A DNA stretch of 64,000 nt from Nitrospirillum amazonense (GCF_007828045.1 NZ_VITN01000012.1:62001-126000); one strand, 5' to 3'. Numbered from the stretch's first letter, positions 52,586 through 62,861 are shown. Numbers and translations: made by a program. Notes: a model not told the origin generated them from the sequence alone.

Positions 52586-52789
52586 ATGGGCACATTCCTC
52601 TTCTTCTGCCTGGGCGCCACCATGCTGGCCGTGCTGGGCGTCCTGATCCTGGGCCTGTTCACCATGGCCCGGGGCGGCGACAAGGCCGGCACCACGGGTA
52701 ACCGCCTGATGTGGTGGCGCATCCGCCTGCAGATCCTGGCGGTGGTGCTGTTCATCCTGACGGCGCTGGCCTTGAGTCACCACGCATGA
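52586..52789 (+). CDS. Twin-transmembrane (HIG1-like) small protein
   Basis: This 67-residue protein has two membrane helices separated by a short loop, RGGDKAGTTGNRLMWWRIRLQ. The GNRLM.WR pattern is that of HIG1-domain and bacterial twin-transmembrane proteins; mitochondrial relatives act on respiratory complexes III and IV. In many Rhodospirillales it precedes a cobalamin adenosyltransferase and EtfBA, as it does here. The start at 52586 was chosen because the helix begins there; the longer frame has no support. Confidence 0.82.
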   Translation: MGTFLFFCLGATMLAVLGVLILGLFTMARGGDKAGTTGNRLMWWRIRLQILAVVLFILTALALSHHA

Positions 52790-52805
52790 CGGCGCGCGGG
52801 GCGGC

Positions 52806-53381
52806 ATGGTCACACTGACCCGCATCTACACACGGGGCGGCGACACGGGCCGGACCTCGCTGGGGGATGGCCGCCGCGTGGCCAAGCACGACCTGCGGGT
52901 TGAGGCCTACGGCACGGTGGACGAGGCCAACGCCGCCATCGGCCTGGCCCGCCTGCACACCGCCGGAACGCCGGTGGACGCCCACCTGTCCCGTATCCAG
53001 AACGACCTGTTCGATCTGGGCGCCGACCTGTGCACGCCGGAACAGGAAAACCCCCAATACCCCCCCCTGCGCATCGTCGATGCCCAGGTCGACCGGCTGG
53101 AGCGGGAGATTGACGCGCTGAACGCCGATCTGGCGCCGCTGTCGTCCTTCATCCTGCCGGGCGGCACCCCCGCCGCCGCCTTTTTGCACCAGGCCCGCAC
53201 CGTCACCCGCCGGGCGGAGCGGCTGGTGGCCAGCCTGGCGGAGCGGGAACCAGTGAACCCGGCGGCCTTCAAGTACCTGAACAGACTTTCAGATTTTCTG
53301 TTCGTGCTGTCGCGCCATGTCAATGACAGGGGGGCCGGCGATGTCCTATGGGTGCCCGGCGCCAACCGCGAGGGACGTTAA
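52806..53381 (+). CDS. Cob(I)yrinic acid a,c-diamide/cobalamin adenosyltransferase, PduO type
   Basis: This 191-residue adenosyltransferase has the PduO signature TRIYTRGGDTGRTSLGDGRRV for ATP binding, and the helical segments FILPGGTPAAAFLHQARTV and AERLVASL with LNRLSDFLFVLSRHVN. It converts cob(I)alamin and ATP to adenosylcobalamin, needed for example by methylmalonyl-CoA mutase. It lies 16 bp after the twin-transmembrane gene. Confidence 0.93.
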   Translation: MVTLTRIYTRGGDTGRTSLGDGRRVAKHDLRVEAYGTVDEANAAIGLARLHTAGTPVDAHLSRIQNDLFDLGADLCTPEQENPQYPPLRIVDAQVDRLEREIDALNADLAPLSSFILPGGTPAAAFLHQARTVTRRAERLVASLAEREPVNPAAFKYLNRLSDFLFVLSRHVNDRGAGDVLWVPGANREGR

Positions 53382-53422
53382 ACCCTTGGGTTTAGGCCAT
53401 ATTGCAGTGCAACAGGGCAGCG

Positions 53423-53451
53423 TTGACAGCTTTGTGGGACAATCCTATTTT
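53423..53451 (+). promoter_or_regulatory. Sigma-70-like promoter of etfBA
   Basis: TTGACA (53423-53428) is followed after exactly 17 bases by TATTTT (53446-53451). It lies 125 bp upstream of etfB in an AT-rich patch and is the best promoter match in the window. It predicts a 5' leader of about 119 bases. Confidence 0.75.
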
Positions 53452-53576
53452 TGCCGACCACGTCCGATGGCTCGATCCGCCGGACGGGGAAAATAACCAG
53501 AACCCGCCAGATCGAGGGTGGAGCGTCACACCGGGCGGGCGCCCTTCCCAAGAAGTGCCAAAGGATGGCTTGAGAC

Positions 53577-54326
53577 ATGAAGATACTGGTCGCGGTCAAG
53601 CGGGTCGTTGACTACAACGTGAAGGTCCGTGTGAAGGCGGATGGCACGGGTGTGGAAACGGCCAACGTCAAGATGTCGATGAACCCGTTCGACGAGATCG
53701 CGGTTGAGGAGGCTGTGCGCCTGAAAGAGGCGGGCAGGGCCACCGAGATCGTGGTGGTGAGCGTGGGCCCGGCACAGGCGCAAGAGACGCTGCGCACGGC
53801 GCTGGCCATGGGTGCCGATCGCGCCATCCTGGTGCAGACGGATGTGGAGACGCAGCCGCTGGGCGTGGCCAAGGCGCTGAAGGCGCTGGCGGAGAAGGAA
53901 CAGCCCGGCCTGGTGATCCTGGGCAAGCAGGCCATCGACGACGACGCCAACCAGACCGGCCAGATGCTGGCCGCACTCCTGGGCTGGGCCCAGGGCACCT
54001 TCGCCAGCAAGGTGGTGCCGGCGGAAGGTACCGTTGCCGTGACGCGTGAGATCGACGGCGGCCTGGAGACGGTGGATCTGAAGCTGCCGGCGGTGGTGAC
54101 CACCGACCTGCGCCTGAACGAGCCGCGCTACGCCTCGCTGCCCAACATCATGAAGGCCAAGAAGAAGCCGTTGGAGACGGTGGACGCCGCCGGTCTGGGC
54201 GTGGACCTGACGCCGCGCCTGAAGACGCTGAAGGTGGCGGAGCCGCCGAAGCGGGCCGGGGGTGTGAAGGTGGGCTCCGTCCAGGAGCTGGTGGCCAAGC
54301 TGAAGACCGAAGCGCGGGTGATCTGA
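53577..54326 (+). CDS. etfB: Electron transfer flavoprotein, beta subunit
   Basis: This 249-residue protein begins [20 protein letters not shown] and has the EtfB signature [20 protein letters not shown] and KARKKP-like KAKKKPLE near the end. It forms a heterodimer with EtfA that carries electrons from acyl-CoA and other dehydrogenases to the quinone pool through ETF:quinone oxidoreductase. It lies two bases from etfA. Confidence 0.97.
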   Translation: MKILVAVKRVVDYNVKVRVKADGTGVETANVKMSMNPFDEIAVEEAVRLKEAGRATEIVVVSVGPAQAQETLRTALAMGADRAILVQTDVETQPLGVAKALKALAEKEQPGLVILGKQAIDDDANQTGQMLAALLGWAQGTFASKVVPAEGTVAVTREIDGGLETVDLKLPAVVTTDLRLNEPRYASLPNIMKAKKKPLETVDAAGLGVDLTPRLKTLKVAEPPKRAGGVKVGSVQELVAKLKTEARVI

Positions 54327-54328
54327 CC

Positions 54329-55276
54329 ATGACGACTCTTGTTATCGCTGAGCCCTCGACGGAAGGTTTGAAGACCCCGACGCTGACCACCCTGGGGGCG
54401 GCCGCCAAGCTGGGCGGCGACGTCCACGTCCTGGTCATCGGCCAGGGTATTGCCTCTGTCGCGGACGCCACCGCCCAGGTGGCCGGCGTGGCCAAGGTGC
54501 TGACGGCCGATGCCGCCGAACTGGCGCACGGCCTGGCGGAGAACGTGGCCCCGCTGGTGGTGAACTTGGTGAAGAGCGGCGGCTACAGTCATGTGCTGGC
54601 GCCCAGCACCACCTTCGGCAAGAACGTGGCGCCGCGCGTGGCGGCCCTGCTGGACGTGGCGCAGATCAGCGACATCACCGGTGTGGAAAGCCCCGACACC
54701 TTCACCCGGCCCATCTATGCCGGCAACGCCATCGCCACCGTGCAGTCCAGCGACCCGGTGAAGGTGGCGACGGTGCGCGGCACGGCGTTCGAGGCGGTGG
54801 CGGCCACCGGCGGCAGCGCGGCGGTCGAGGCCGTGTCGGGCGCGGCGGACGCCGGCCTGTCCACGTTCGTGAGCCAGGAGGTGTCGAAGTCGGAGCGGCC
54901 GGAGCTGACGTCGGCCCGCGTCATCGTCTCGGGCGGCCGGGGCATGCAGTCGGGCGACAACTTCCCGCTGCTGGAGGCCCTGGCCGACAAGCTGGGGGCG
55001 GCCGTGGGCGCCTCTCGTGCTGCGGTGGACGCCGGCTTCGTGCCCAATGACTACCAGGTCGGGCAGACGGGCAAGATCGTGGCGCCGGAGCTGTATATCG
55101 CCGTGGGCATCTCGGGCGCCATCCAGCACCTGGCCGGCATGAAGGACAGCAAGGTCATCGTCGCCATCAACAAGGACGAAGAGGCGCCGATCTTCCAGAT
55201 CGCCGACTACGGCCTGGTCGCCGACCTGTTCAAGGCCGTGCCGGAATTGACTGCGGAATTGGGCAAGGCGGGCTGA
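54329..55276 (+). CDS. etfA: Electron transfer flavoprotein, alpha subunit
   Basis: This 315-residue subunit has the C-terminal FAD-binding domain with [32 protein letters not shown] and [10 protein letters not shown], all diagnostic for EtfA. It follows etfB at once. A pair of overlapping stem-loops lies between it and the dehydrogenase gene downstream. Confidence 0.97.
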   Translation: MTTLVIAEPSTEGLKTPTLTTLGAAAKLGGDVHVLVIGQGIASVADATAQVAGVAKVLTADAAELAHGLAENVAPLVVNLVKSGGYSHVLAPSTTFGKNVAPRVAALLDVAQISDITGVESPDTFTRPIYAGNAIATVQSSDPVKVATVRGTAFEAVAATGGSAAVEAVSGAADAGLSTFVSQEVSKSERPELTSARVIVSGGRGMQSGDNFPLLEALADKLGAAVGASRAAVDAGFVPNDYQVGQTGKIVAPELYIAVGISGAIQHLAGMKDSKVIVAINKDEEAPIFQIADYGLVADLFKAVPELTAELGKAG

Positions 55277-55314
55277 CCCAAGCCCGTTCAACACCCTACT
55301 CTATCTCTTGTTAA

Positions 55315-55349
55315 GGGTCCCCTGGCAGTATCGGGGGACCCCGCCAGGG
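55315..55349 (+). promoter_or_regulatory. Two mutually exclusive stem-loops between etfA and the dehydrogenase gene
   Basis: Stem one pairs GGGTCCCC (55315-55322) with GGGGACCC (55334-55341). Stem two pairs CCCTGGC (55320-55326) with GCCAGGG (55343-55349). They share three C bases, so only one can form at a time, as in attenuators. No T tract follows. Confidence 0.5.
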
Positions 55350-55371
55350 TGGCCTTGCAAGGACAGACACC

Positions 55372-56244
55372 ATGATACGCACGATCGGCATCATCGGTTC
55401 GGGGCAGATGGGCACGGGCATCGCCCACGTGACATCGCTGTCCGGCCATACGGTCCGGCTGATGGACACCAGCCCGGAGTCGCTCTCTCGGGCCATGCAA
55501 GCCCTTGAGAAGAACCTCGACCGTCAAGTCTCAAAGGGCAAGATCACCGAGCTGGAAAAGGATGAGGCCCTGGCCCGCATCTCCACCGGCACGGAGATGT
55601 CCACCCTGGGCGATTGCGACCTGGTGATCGAGGCCGCGACCGAGAACGAGGACATCAAGCGCGGCATCTTCAAGGAGTTGGTGCCGCACCTGAAGGCCGA
55701 CGCGCTGGTGGCCACCAACACCTCGTCCATCTCCATCACCCGGCTGGCCGCCTGCACCGACCGGCCGCACAAGTTCATCGGCATGCACTTCATGAACCCG
55801 GTGCCGGTAATGCAACTGGTGGAGATCATCCGGGGCATCGCCACGGATGAGGAAACCTATCAGGCCATCCGCGAACTGACGTTCAAGCTGGGCAAGACCC
55901 CCGCCGTGTCGGAGGACTTCCCCGCCTTCATCGTCAACCGCGTGCTGCAGCCCATGATCAACGAGGCGGTCTATACCTTGTATGAGGGCGTGGGCTCGGT
56001 CGAGGCCATCGACACCGCCATGAAGCTGGGCGCCAACCATCCCATGGGACCGCTGGAACTGGCGGATTTCATCGGCCTGGACACCTGCCTGTCGGTGATG
56101 CAGGTGCTGTACGAGGGCCTGGCCGACAGCAAGTACCGGCCCTGCCCGCTGCTGGTGAAGTATGTCGAGGCGGGCTGGCTGGGCCGCAAGGTGGGCCGTG
56201 GCTTCTACGACTATTCCGGCGATACGCCCAGGCCTACCCGTTAA
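55372..56244 (+). CDS. 3-hydroxybutyryl-CoA dehydrogenase
   Basis: This 290-residue enzyme has the NAD-binding motif GIIGSGQMGTGIA and the active-site region FIGMHFMNPVPVMQLVEII (His of the His-Glu pair). It also has NHPMGPLELADFIGLDTCL in the dimer domain. It oxidises 3-hydroxyacyl-CoA, or runs in reverse in polyhydroxybutyrate/butanoate metabolism. AGGACA precedes the ATG. The location after etfBA is common and joins acyl-CoA oxidation to its electron carrier. Confidence 0.95.
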   Translation: MIRTIGIIGSGQMGTGIAHVTSLSGHTVRLMDTSPESLSRAMQALEKNLDRQVSKGKITELEKDEALARISTGTEMSTLGDCDLVIEAATENEDIKRGIFKELVPHLKADALVATNTSSISITRLAACTDRPHKFIGMHFMNPVPVMQLVEIIRGIATDEETYQAIRELTFKLGKTPAVSEDFPAFIVNRVLQPMINEAVYTLYEGVGSVEAIDTAMKLGANHPMGPLELADFIGLDTCLSVMQVLYEGLADSKYRPCPLLVKYVEAGWLGRKVGRGFYDYSGDTPRPTR

Positions 56245-56273
56245 GGGGCCCCACGCGCTAGGTTCACTTCAAC

Positions 56274-56311
56274 AAAAAAACCGCCCCCCTTCGCAGGGGG
56301 GCGGGTTTTTT
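56274..56311. terminator. Strong bidirectional intrinsic terminator
   Basis: Seven A precede a perfect 10-bp stem, CCGCCCCCCT-tcgc-AGGGGGGCGG (56281-56304), which is followed by G and six T. It sits between the convergent dehydrogenase and TlpA-like genes and works on both strands. Confidence 0.92.
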
Positions 56312-56876
56312 ATTTCTTATAAAACTTGATCAGCGCCTGCGCTTCGGGGGAATTCCAATCGGCATCGCCTTCCAGGCGGCCGATCTCGCGCCCCTGGGCA
56401 TCGATCAGCAGGGTGGTGGGCAGGCCGCGTGGCTTCAGCACCGACATGGCCGTGCTCTTGGGGTCCAGCCAGGTCGACAGGTGGGTGATGCCGTGGTTCT
56501 GGATGAAGGGCGTCACCACGCGGGCGCCGCCCCGGTCCAGCGACAGGGCCACGACCTCGAAACTCTTGTCGCCCATGGCGCCCTGCAGCTTATCCAGCGA
56601 CGGCAGTTCCTGGACGCAGGGGCCGCACCAGGTGGCCCAGAGGTTCAGCAGGACCAGGTGGCCCTTGAGGTCCGACAGGTGGATGCCGCTGCCGTCGGGG
56701 CGGGTCAGCGCCAGGTCGGGAACCTGGGGATGGTCCGGCGTTTCGGTGAAGGGGGTGATGCCGCCCTTCAGCACCGGGGCCGCATTACCGGCCGCGCATG
56801 CCGCACCAGCGCAGAAAACGACCGACGCGACCACGCCAATCCTTGCGAGAAACCGCAAAATCGCCATTCTTGCCAT
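56310..56876 (-). CDS. TlpA/ResA-like thioredoxin-fold protein
   Basis: This 188-residue exported protein has an N-terminal hydrophobic segment ([19 protein letters not shown]) acting as signal peptide or anchor and a thioredoxin domain with the active site [15 protein letters not shown]. Proteins of this type reduce apocytochrome c or copper-centre thiols in the periplasm. The first ATG at 56876 is used; another at 56867 is equally possible. Its terminus reads into the bidirectional terminator. Confidence 0.92.
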   Translation of the reverse strand: MARMAILRFLARIGVVASVVFCAGAACAAGNAAPVLKGGITPFTETPDHPQVPDLALTRPDGSGIHLSDLKGHLVLLNLWATWCGPCVQELPSLDKLQGAMGDKSFEVVALSLDRGGARVVTPFIQNHGITHLSTWLDPKSTAMSVLKPRGLPTTLLIDAQGREIGRLEGDADWNSPEAQALIKFYKK

Positions 56877-56933
56877 CACCCTCGTTCACCGGGCCCCTAC
56901 GCCGGCCCCGCTACAATTGGTCCCCGACCCCTG

Positions 56934-58376
56934 ATGACGTCAACTCCCGCGACCCCGGAAAACGCCACGCCCGACCAGAATGCCGCAGCGAACGGCGCGG
57001 TAAACGAGCTGTGGGGCGGCCGCTTCAGCCGTGGCCCGTCGGAGATCATGGAGCGCATCAACGTGTCCATCGGCTTCGACAAGAAGCTGTGGGCGCAGGA
57101 CATCGCCGGGTCCAAGGCGCACGCCACCATGCTGGCGGCCCAGGGCATCATCACCCAGGACGACGCTGGCGCCATCCTGAAGGGCCTGGACCAAGTGGCC
57201 GAGGAAATCCGCGACGGCCGCTTCGTCTTCAAGACCGAGCATGAGGACATCCACATGAACGTGGAGTCCCGCCTGAAGGAACTGATCGGCGAGCCGGCCG
57301 GCCGCCTGCACACCGCGCGCTCACGCAACGACCAGGTGGCGACCGACTTCAAGCTGTGGGTGCGCGGCGCCCTGCAGCGCCTGGACGGCGACATGAAGGC
57401 GCTGCAGGCGGCCCTGATCGAGCAGGCCGACCGCAACATCGACACCATCATGCCGGGCTTCACCCACCTGCAGACGGCCCAGCCGGTGACCTTCGGCCAC
57501 CATCTGCTGGCCTATGTGGAGATGCTGGGCCGCGACCGCGCCCGGGTGCGCGACGCCATCGCCCGCCTGAACGAATGCCCGCTGGGCAGCGCGGCCTTGG
57601 CGGGCACGCCCTATCCCATCGACCGCGACGCCACCGCCGCCGCCCTGGGCTTCGACCGGCCGACGGCCAATTCGCTGGACGCCGTGTCCGACCGCGATTT
57701 CGCCCTGGATTACCTGGCCACCGCCGGCATCTGCGCCGTTCACCTGTCGCGCCTGGCGGAGGAGATCGTGCTGTGGTGCACGACCCAGTTCCGCTTCATC
57801 CGCCTGTCGGACGCCTTCACCAGCGGCAGCTCCATCATGCCGCAGAAGAAGAACCCGGACGCGGCCGAGCTGGTGCGCGCCAAGTGCGGCCGCGTCATCG
57901 GCGCCCTGTCGGGCCTGCTGGTGGTGATGAAGGGCCTGCCGCTGGCCTATTCCAAGGACATGCAGGAAGACAAGGAACCGGTGTTCGAGGCCGACGACAC
58001 GCTGGCCCTCTGTTTGGCCGCCACCACCGGCATGATCCAGGACATGACGCCCGACCCGGCGGCCATGCGCCGCGCGGTGGAGGCGGGCTTCCCCACCGCC
58101 ACCGACCTGGCCGACTGGCTGGTGCGCCGTCTTGGCCTGCCCTTCCGCGAGGCGCATCATGTCACCGGCCGCATCGTCCGGCTGGCCGAGGAACGGGCCT
58201 GCGGCCTGTCGGACGTACCATTGGATGTCATGCGCGGCGTGGACGCCCGCATCACCGAGGAGGTCTATGCCGTGCTGAGCCTGGAAGCCTCCGTCGCCAG
58301 CCGCACCAGCTTCGGCGGGACGGCCCCAGAACGCGTGCGCGCGGCCGTGGCCGCCGCCCGGGAACGGTTCCTGTGA
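56934..58376 (+). CDS. argH: Argininosuccinate lyase
   Basis: This 480-residue enzyme of the fumarase/aspartase superfamily has the signature [12 protein letters not shown] with the catalytic Ser loop, plus [13 protein letters not shown] and the TAQPVTFGH region with the catalytic His. It makes arginine and fumarate from argininosuccinate. The N-terminal 25 residues before LWGGRF are an extra tail of low conservation. It diverges from the tlpA-like gene across 57 bp and heads argH-lipoprotein-lysA. Confidence 0.97.
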   Translation: MTSTPATPENATPDQNAAANGAVNELWGGRFSRGPSEIMERINVSIGFDKKLWAQDIAGSKAHATMLAAQGIITQDDAGAILKGLDQVAEEIRDGRFVFKTEHEDIHMNVESRLKELIGEPAGRLHTARSRNDQVATDFKLWVRGALQRLDGDMKALQAALIEQADRNIDTIMPGFTHLQTAQPVTFGHHLLAYVEMLGRDRARVRDAIARLNECPLGSAALAGTPYPIDRDATAAALGFDRPTANSLDAVSDRDFALDYLATAGICAVHLSRLAEEIVLWCTTQFRFIRLSDAFTSGSSIMPQKKNPDAAELVRAKCGRVIGALSGLLVVMKGLPLAYSKDMQEDKEPVFEADDTLALCLAATTGMIQDMTPDPAAMRRAVEAGFPTATDLADWLVRRLGLPFREAHHVTGRIVRLAEERACGLSDVPLDVMRGVDARITEEVYAVLSLEASVASRTSFGGTAPERVRAAVAAARERFL

Positions 58377-58387
58377 GGGTAAGCCAT

Positions 58388-58708
58388 ATGAAAAAGGTTC
58401 TGCTGATCGCCGGTCTGACCGCCGCCGCCCTGGCGCTGTCGGCCTGCGGCAAGATCGCCCACACCCTGGACACCCCGGACGGCGAGGATCATCCCCTGAA
58501 CTTCTACCCCAGCCCCAAACTGGATCCGCAGCCCAACGTGAAGGAGGCGCTGCCCAGCTCGGCCGACCAGCCGGCCGGGTCGCCCGCCACCATACAGCCC
58601 AGCGCGCCCTATGGCGTCATGCCGGACAGCCCCGTCATCACCAACAGCGGGCCGATGATGGGCGGCACCACCACCCCTTCCTCCTCCGGTTCCTCAACGC
58701 CCCAGTAA
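58388..58708 (+). CDS. LptM/LppL-like small lipoprotein
   Basis: This 106-residue protein has a lipoprotein signal peptide with lipobox LSAC (MKKVLLIAGLTAAALALSAC), then a proline/serine-rich tail. Small lipoproteins at this place, directly before lysA, are known as LppL in Pseudomonas and belong to the LptM (YifL) group, which helps disulfide maturation of the LptD outer-membrane complex in E. coli. The assignment rests on position and the short lipobox-plus-tail form; the tail itself is not conserved. Confidence 0.8.
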   Translation: MKKVLLIAGLTAAALALSACGKIAHTLDTPDGEDHPLNFYPSPKLDPQPNVKEALPSSADQPAGSPATIQPSAPYGVMPDSPVITNSGPMMGGTTTPSSSGSSTPQ

Positions 58709-58741
58709 AGGGCCCCAGCAGACGCGACGGTTTGGATTTCG

Positions 58742-60004
58742 ATGGCCTTCTCCTATGTTTCCGGCGTGCTGACCGCCGACGGCGTTCCCCTGGACCGGTT
58801 GGCCGAGGCCGTCGGCACCCCCGTCTATGTCTATGCCGCCAGCCGCCTGCGGGCCAATTACCAGGCTTACGCCCGGGCCTTCGCCCGTGACCCGGTGGAT
58901 GTCTGCTTCGCCCTGAAGGCCAATTCCAACCAGTCCATCATCAGCCTGTTCGCCCGCCTGGGCGCCGGCGCCGACGTCGTGTCGGAAGGGGAGATGCGCC
59001 GCGCGCTGGCCGCCGGCGTGCCGCCGGAAAAGGTGGTGTTCTCCGGCGTGGGCAAGACCCGGGACGAGCTGGCGGCGGCCCTGGTGGCCGGCATCCACCA
59101 GATCAACGTGGAAAGCCTGCCGGAGCTGGAGGCCCTGTCGGCCGTGGCGACGGAGATGGGCCGCGTGGCCCCGGTGGCCCTGCGCATCAATCCGGACGTG
59201 GACGCCGGCACCCATGGCAAGATTGCCACGGGCCGCAAGGAGGACAAGTTCGGCATCGACCTGGGCCACGCGGTGGCGGCCTATGCCAAGGCCAGCGGCC
59301 TGCCCGGCTTGGCGCCCAAGGGCTATGCCGTCCACATCGGGTCGCAGCTGCTGAACATCAGCCCCTATGACGACGCCTACGGCCACCTGTCGGACCTGGT
59401 GATCGCCACCCGCGAGGCCGGCCTGAAGATCGAGCGGCTGGACCTGGGCGGCGGCCTGGGCGTGCCCTACAAGAACGAGGCGGCGCCGGACCACGACGCC
59501 TATGCCGGCATCGTGCGCAAGCGCCTGGGCAACCTGGGGTGCCGCCTGACGCTGGAGCCCGGCCGGTCGCTGGTGGGCGACGCCGGCGTGCTGCTGGCCC
59601 GCGTCATCTACGTCAAGGAAGGGCTGCACCGCCGCTTCCTGATCGTGGACGCGGCCATGAACGACCTGATGCGCCCCACGCTGTACGACGCCTATCACGG
59701 CATCCGCCCGGTGCTGGAGCCAGCGGCCGACGCCCCGCTTTCCCCCATGGACGTGGTGGGCCCCATCTGCGAGACAGGCGACACCTTCGCCCGCCAGCGG
59801 GAGCTGCCGCCGGTGGCCCAGGGCGAACTGGTGGCCTTCATGACCGCCGGGGCCTACGGCGCCGCCATGTCGTCCACCTACAACTCCCGCCCGCTGGTGG
59901 CGGAGGTGCTGGTGGATGAGGGCCGGTGGGCGGTCATCCGCCGCCGCCAGACGTTCGAGGAAATGCTGGCCCTGGACGTGGCGCCCCAATGGCGCCACGT
60001 TTAA
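58742..60004 (+). CDS. lysA: Diaminopimelate decarboxylase
   Basis: This 420-residue fold-III PLP enzyme has the active-site lysine in VCFALKANSNQSII and the glycine loop LDLGGGLGVPY. The other subunit's cysteine region PICETGDTFA and AGAYGAAMSSTYNSRP complete the signature. It makes lysine from meso-diaminopimelate. It is 33 bp after the lipoprotein gene and likely cotranscribed with it. Confidence 0.97.
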   Translation: MAFSYVSGVLTADGVPLDRLAEAVGTPVYVYAASRLRANYQAYARAFARDPVDVCFALKANSNQSIISLFARLGAGADVVSEGEMRRALAAGVPPEKVVFSGVGKTRDELAAALVAGIHQINVESLPELEALSAVATEMGRVAPVALRINPDVDAGTHGKIATGRKEDKFGIDLGHAVAAYAKASGLPGLAPKGYAVHIGSQLLNISPYDDAYGHLSDLVIATREAGLKIERLDLGGGLGVPYKNEAAPDHDAYAGIVRKRLGNLGCRLTLEPGRSLVGDAGVLLARVIYVKEGLHRRFLIVDAAMNDLMRPTLYDAYHGIRPVLEPAADAPLSPMDVVGPICETGDTFARQRELPPVAQGELVAFMTAGAYGAAMSSTYNSRPLVAEVLVDEGRWAVIRRRQTFEEMLALDVAPQWRHV

Positions 60005-60063
60005 GGCGCAGGGCATAGGGCCCACACCAGAGGGCACGGGGCAGCCGAAAGGGTACCGACGGC

Positions 60064-62853
60064 ATGGCTGAGAGGGCACTCACCTCCCGCAAGGACGGGC
60101 GACGGGCATCCGATGCCGCCGCGCCCGTGCCCAGGGGCATTGTCGTGTCCCTGCCGAATCGCGCGCACCTGCCCCTGGTCCCGCCGCCGCTGAAACCCTG
60201 GCGCCGCCCCTTGCGCGCCGCCTGGCTGTCGCTGGCGGCGGAGCGGGTGGGCCTGCGGCTGTGGCCCCTGCCCGGCCTGCTGATGCTGGGCCTGGCGCTG
60301 GCCTGGTCGGGCGCCCTGCCCCACCTGCCGCCCTGGGCCCATGGCCTGGCGCTGGCCGCCTTCGCCGCCGCTGTCGTCGCCCTGCTGGTCCGCCGCCTGC
60401 GCGGCCTGCGCCTGCCCGACCGCGACGCCGTGTTCCGCCGGCTGGAGCGGGACAACAACCTGCGCCATCGGCCCTTCGACCTGCTGATCGACACGCCCGT
60501 GGACCAGGCCGGCCCCGCCGCCACCCTGTGGGCCGCCGCGCAGGATCGCGCGCGCCGCGCCCTGGCGGGGGTGCGCGCCGGGTGGCCCACCCTGGATCTG
60601 CCCAGCCGCGACCCCTGGGCCCTGCGGCACGTCGCCGCGCTGCTGCTGGCGATCGCGGCCATCATGGCCTGGGGTGACTGGCGCCCCCGCCTGATCGAGG
60701 CGCTGGATCCGGGGTTCGAGGCGCCGCCCGCCGGCGCCGAGGCCGACCTGGATGTCTGGATCACCCCGCCGGAATCGACCGGCCTGCCGCCGCAATTCCT
60801 GACCCGCCGGGGCAAAGCCCCCCAGGGCGACGGCGCGGTTGACTCCCGGGGCGACATCAAGGGCGCGATTTCCGTGCCGGCGGGCGCCACCGTCACCGCG
60901 CGCCTGGGCCCCCACCATCGCGCGCCCACGCTGTCGCTGGATGAGGACGCCGTGGCCTTGGACGCGGCCGCGACCGGCGGCTTCCAGACCAGCCGCACCG
61001 TGACCAAGGGCCAGCGCATCACCGTCGCCGACCGGGGCCGCACCCTGGGCAGCTGGCCCATCCGCATCGTCGCCGACGACCCGCCGGCCATCGCCTTCCG
61101 CGAAAAGCCCAGCGCCACCGAGCGCTATGCCCTGCGCCTGGACTACACCGCCGCCGACGACTACGGCATCGCCAGCGTCACCGCCACCGTGACCCCCACC
61201 ACGCGCGCGGAAGGCACGACGGTGGAACCCCTGGTCCTGACCCTGCCCGTGCCCCCCCGGCCCAGCCGCGAGGCGTCCGCCGCCGGCACGCCGGTGGTGG
61301 CCAACGCCACCGGCTATTTCGACCTGACGGCCAGCCCCTGGGCGGGGCAGCCCGTGACCATCCAGCTGGCGGCCACCGACACCGCCGGCCAGACGGCGAC
61401 CAGCGACACCCAGACCACCACCCTGCCGGAACGGGTGTTCAACAACCCCACGGCCAAGGCCGTCATCGCCCAGCGCCGCGCCCTGCTGGACCAGGGGGAG
61501 GAGGCGCGCAAGCCCGCCGCCAGCGCCCTGCTGAGCCTGGCGGGTGAACTGGACGGCTATGCCGGCGATCCCACCGTGTTCATGGCGCTGTACGCCGCCG
61601 CCCGGCACCTGGGCCTGAACGACGACGGGCGGTCGCTGACCGACGTGGCCGACCTGTTGTGGGACACCGCGCTGAAGATCGAGGACGGCAGCCTGGCCTC
61701 GGCGGAGACGGAATTGCGCGACGCCCGCCAGCGCCTGGCCGACGCCCTGGACCGCAACGCCTCGGAGGCGGAAATCCGCCGCGACCTGGACGCGCTGAAG
61801 TCGGCGCTGAACCGCTACATGCAGGCCCTGGCGGAGAAAAGCGACCAGCAGCAGGGCCAGAACGGCGCCCCGCCGCCGGACGACCAGAACGCCCAGACCA
61901 TGGACATGGGCCAGATGATGGAGCAGCTGGAGCAGATGGCCCAGACCGGCGCCCGCGACGCCGCGCGCAAGATGCTGGACCAGATGCAGGACCTGATGGA
62001 AAGCGTCCAGACCGGCCCGCAGAAGCCGCCGACGGAGGCGGAGCAACAGCAGATGCGCCAGAACCTGCAGATGCTGGAAAAACTGCAGGACCTGGCCAAG
62101 CGCCAGCGCGAGCTGATGGACCAGACCTTCCGCCAGGGCGACCGGGGCGAACCTGAGGACAGCCCACCACAGCCCGGCACCCGGGGCGACGGTCCCAACC
62201 GCTCAACCCCCAACCGCCAGGGTGCCGCCCCTCGCCAACCTCAGCGCGACCCGTCCGCCGATGCCACGGCCCGCGACCTGGCCAAGCAGCAGGACGCCCT
62301 GCGCCGCGAGTTGCAGGCCCTGATGCAGCGGCAGGGGGGGCAGGCCGGCCCGCAATCCGATGAAGGCCAGGACCAGCAGGGGGACGCCCAGCAGGGCCAG
62401 GACCAGCCCGGCGGGCAGGAGAACGGCAACGGCGGCGGTCAGGGCCCCGGCCAGGCGCCCTCCCCCCTGGACAAGGCGGACCGGGCCATGGGCCAGGCCG
62501 GGCGCGCCCTGTCGGAAGGATCCCCCGAGGACGCGGTGGAGGCCCAGGGCCGGGCGTTGGAGGCCCTGCAGGACGGGTTGAAGGGCATGGCGCAGCAGAT
62601 GGGCCGCCAGATGGGCCGGGGCACCCGCGTGGCCCCCCGCAACGCCACCAACGGCCGGGGCCAGAACACCGACCCGCTGGGCCGCCAGATGACGGGCCAG
62701 GGCGCCGCCAGCACCGACAGCGTCAAGATCCCCGACCATGGCGACCTGCAGCGCGCCCGCGAAATCCTGGAAGAACTGCGCCGCCGCGCCAGCGAGGCCG
62801 GCCGGCCCAAGGAAGAGCTGGACTATATCGACCGCCTGCTGAAGCGGTTCTGA
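60064..62853 (+). CDS. TIGR02302 (DUF4175) family protein
   Basis: This 929-residue protein has three hydrophobic segments near the N-terminus (about residues 75-120 and 185-205), a periplasmic-looking central part with DLDVWITPPESTGLPP, and a long C-terminal half. The C-terminal half contains a Gln/Gly/Pro-rich low-complexity region (about 600-880). The family is restricted to alphaproteobacteria and usually follows lysA; its function is unknown. The C-terminal end (RAREILEELRRRASEAGRPK) is a conserved helical block. It converges on the zinc-ribbon gene eight bases away. Confidence 0.92.
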   Translation: MAERALTSRKDGRRASDAAAPVPRGIVVSLPNRAHLPLVPPPLKPWRRPLRAAWLSLAAERVGLRLWPLPGLLMLGLALAWSGALPHLPPWAHGLALAAFAAAVVALLVRRLRGLRLPDRDAVFRRLERDNNLRHRPFDLLIDTPVDQAGPAATLWAAAQDRARRALAGVRAGWPTLDLPSRDPWALRHVAALLLAIAAIMAWGDWRPRLIEALDPGFEAPPAGAEADLDVWITPPESTGLPPQFLTRRGKAPQGDGAVDSRGDIKGAISVPAGATVTARLGPHHRAPTLSLDEDAVALDAAATGGFQTSRTVTKGQRITVADRGRTLGSWPIRIVADDPPAIAFREKPSATERYALRLDYTAADDYGIASVTATVTPTTRAEGTTVEPLVLTLPVPPRPSREASAAGTPVVANATGYFDLTASPWAGQPVTIQLAATDTAGQTATSDTQTTTLPERVFNNPTAKAVIAQRRALLDQGEEARKPAASALLSLAGELDGYAGDPTVFMALYAAARHLGLNDDGRSLTDVADLLWDTALKIEDGSLASAETELRDARQRLADALDRNASEAEIRRDLDALKSALNRYMQALAEKSDQQQGQNGAPPPDDQNAQTMDMGQMMEQLEQMAQTGARDAARKMLDQMQDLMESVQTGPQKPPTEAEQQQMRQNLQMLEKLQDLAKRQRELMDQTFRQGDRGEPEDSPPQPGTRGDGPNRSTPNRQGAAPRQPQRDPSADATARDLAKQQDALRRELQALMQRQGGQAGPQSDEGQDQQGDAQQGQDQPGGQENGNGGGQGPGQAPSPLDKADRAMGQAGRALSEGSPEDAVEAQGRALEALQDGLKGMAQQMGRQMGRGTRVAPRNATNGRGQNTDPLGRQMTGQGAASTDSVKIPDHGDLQRAREILEELRRRASEAGRPKEELDYIDRLLKRF

Positions 62854-62861
62854 GGCCACCC

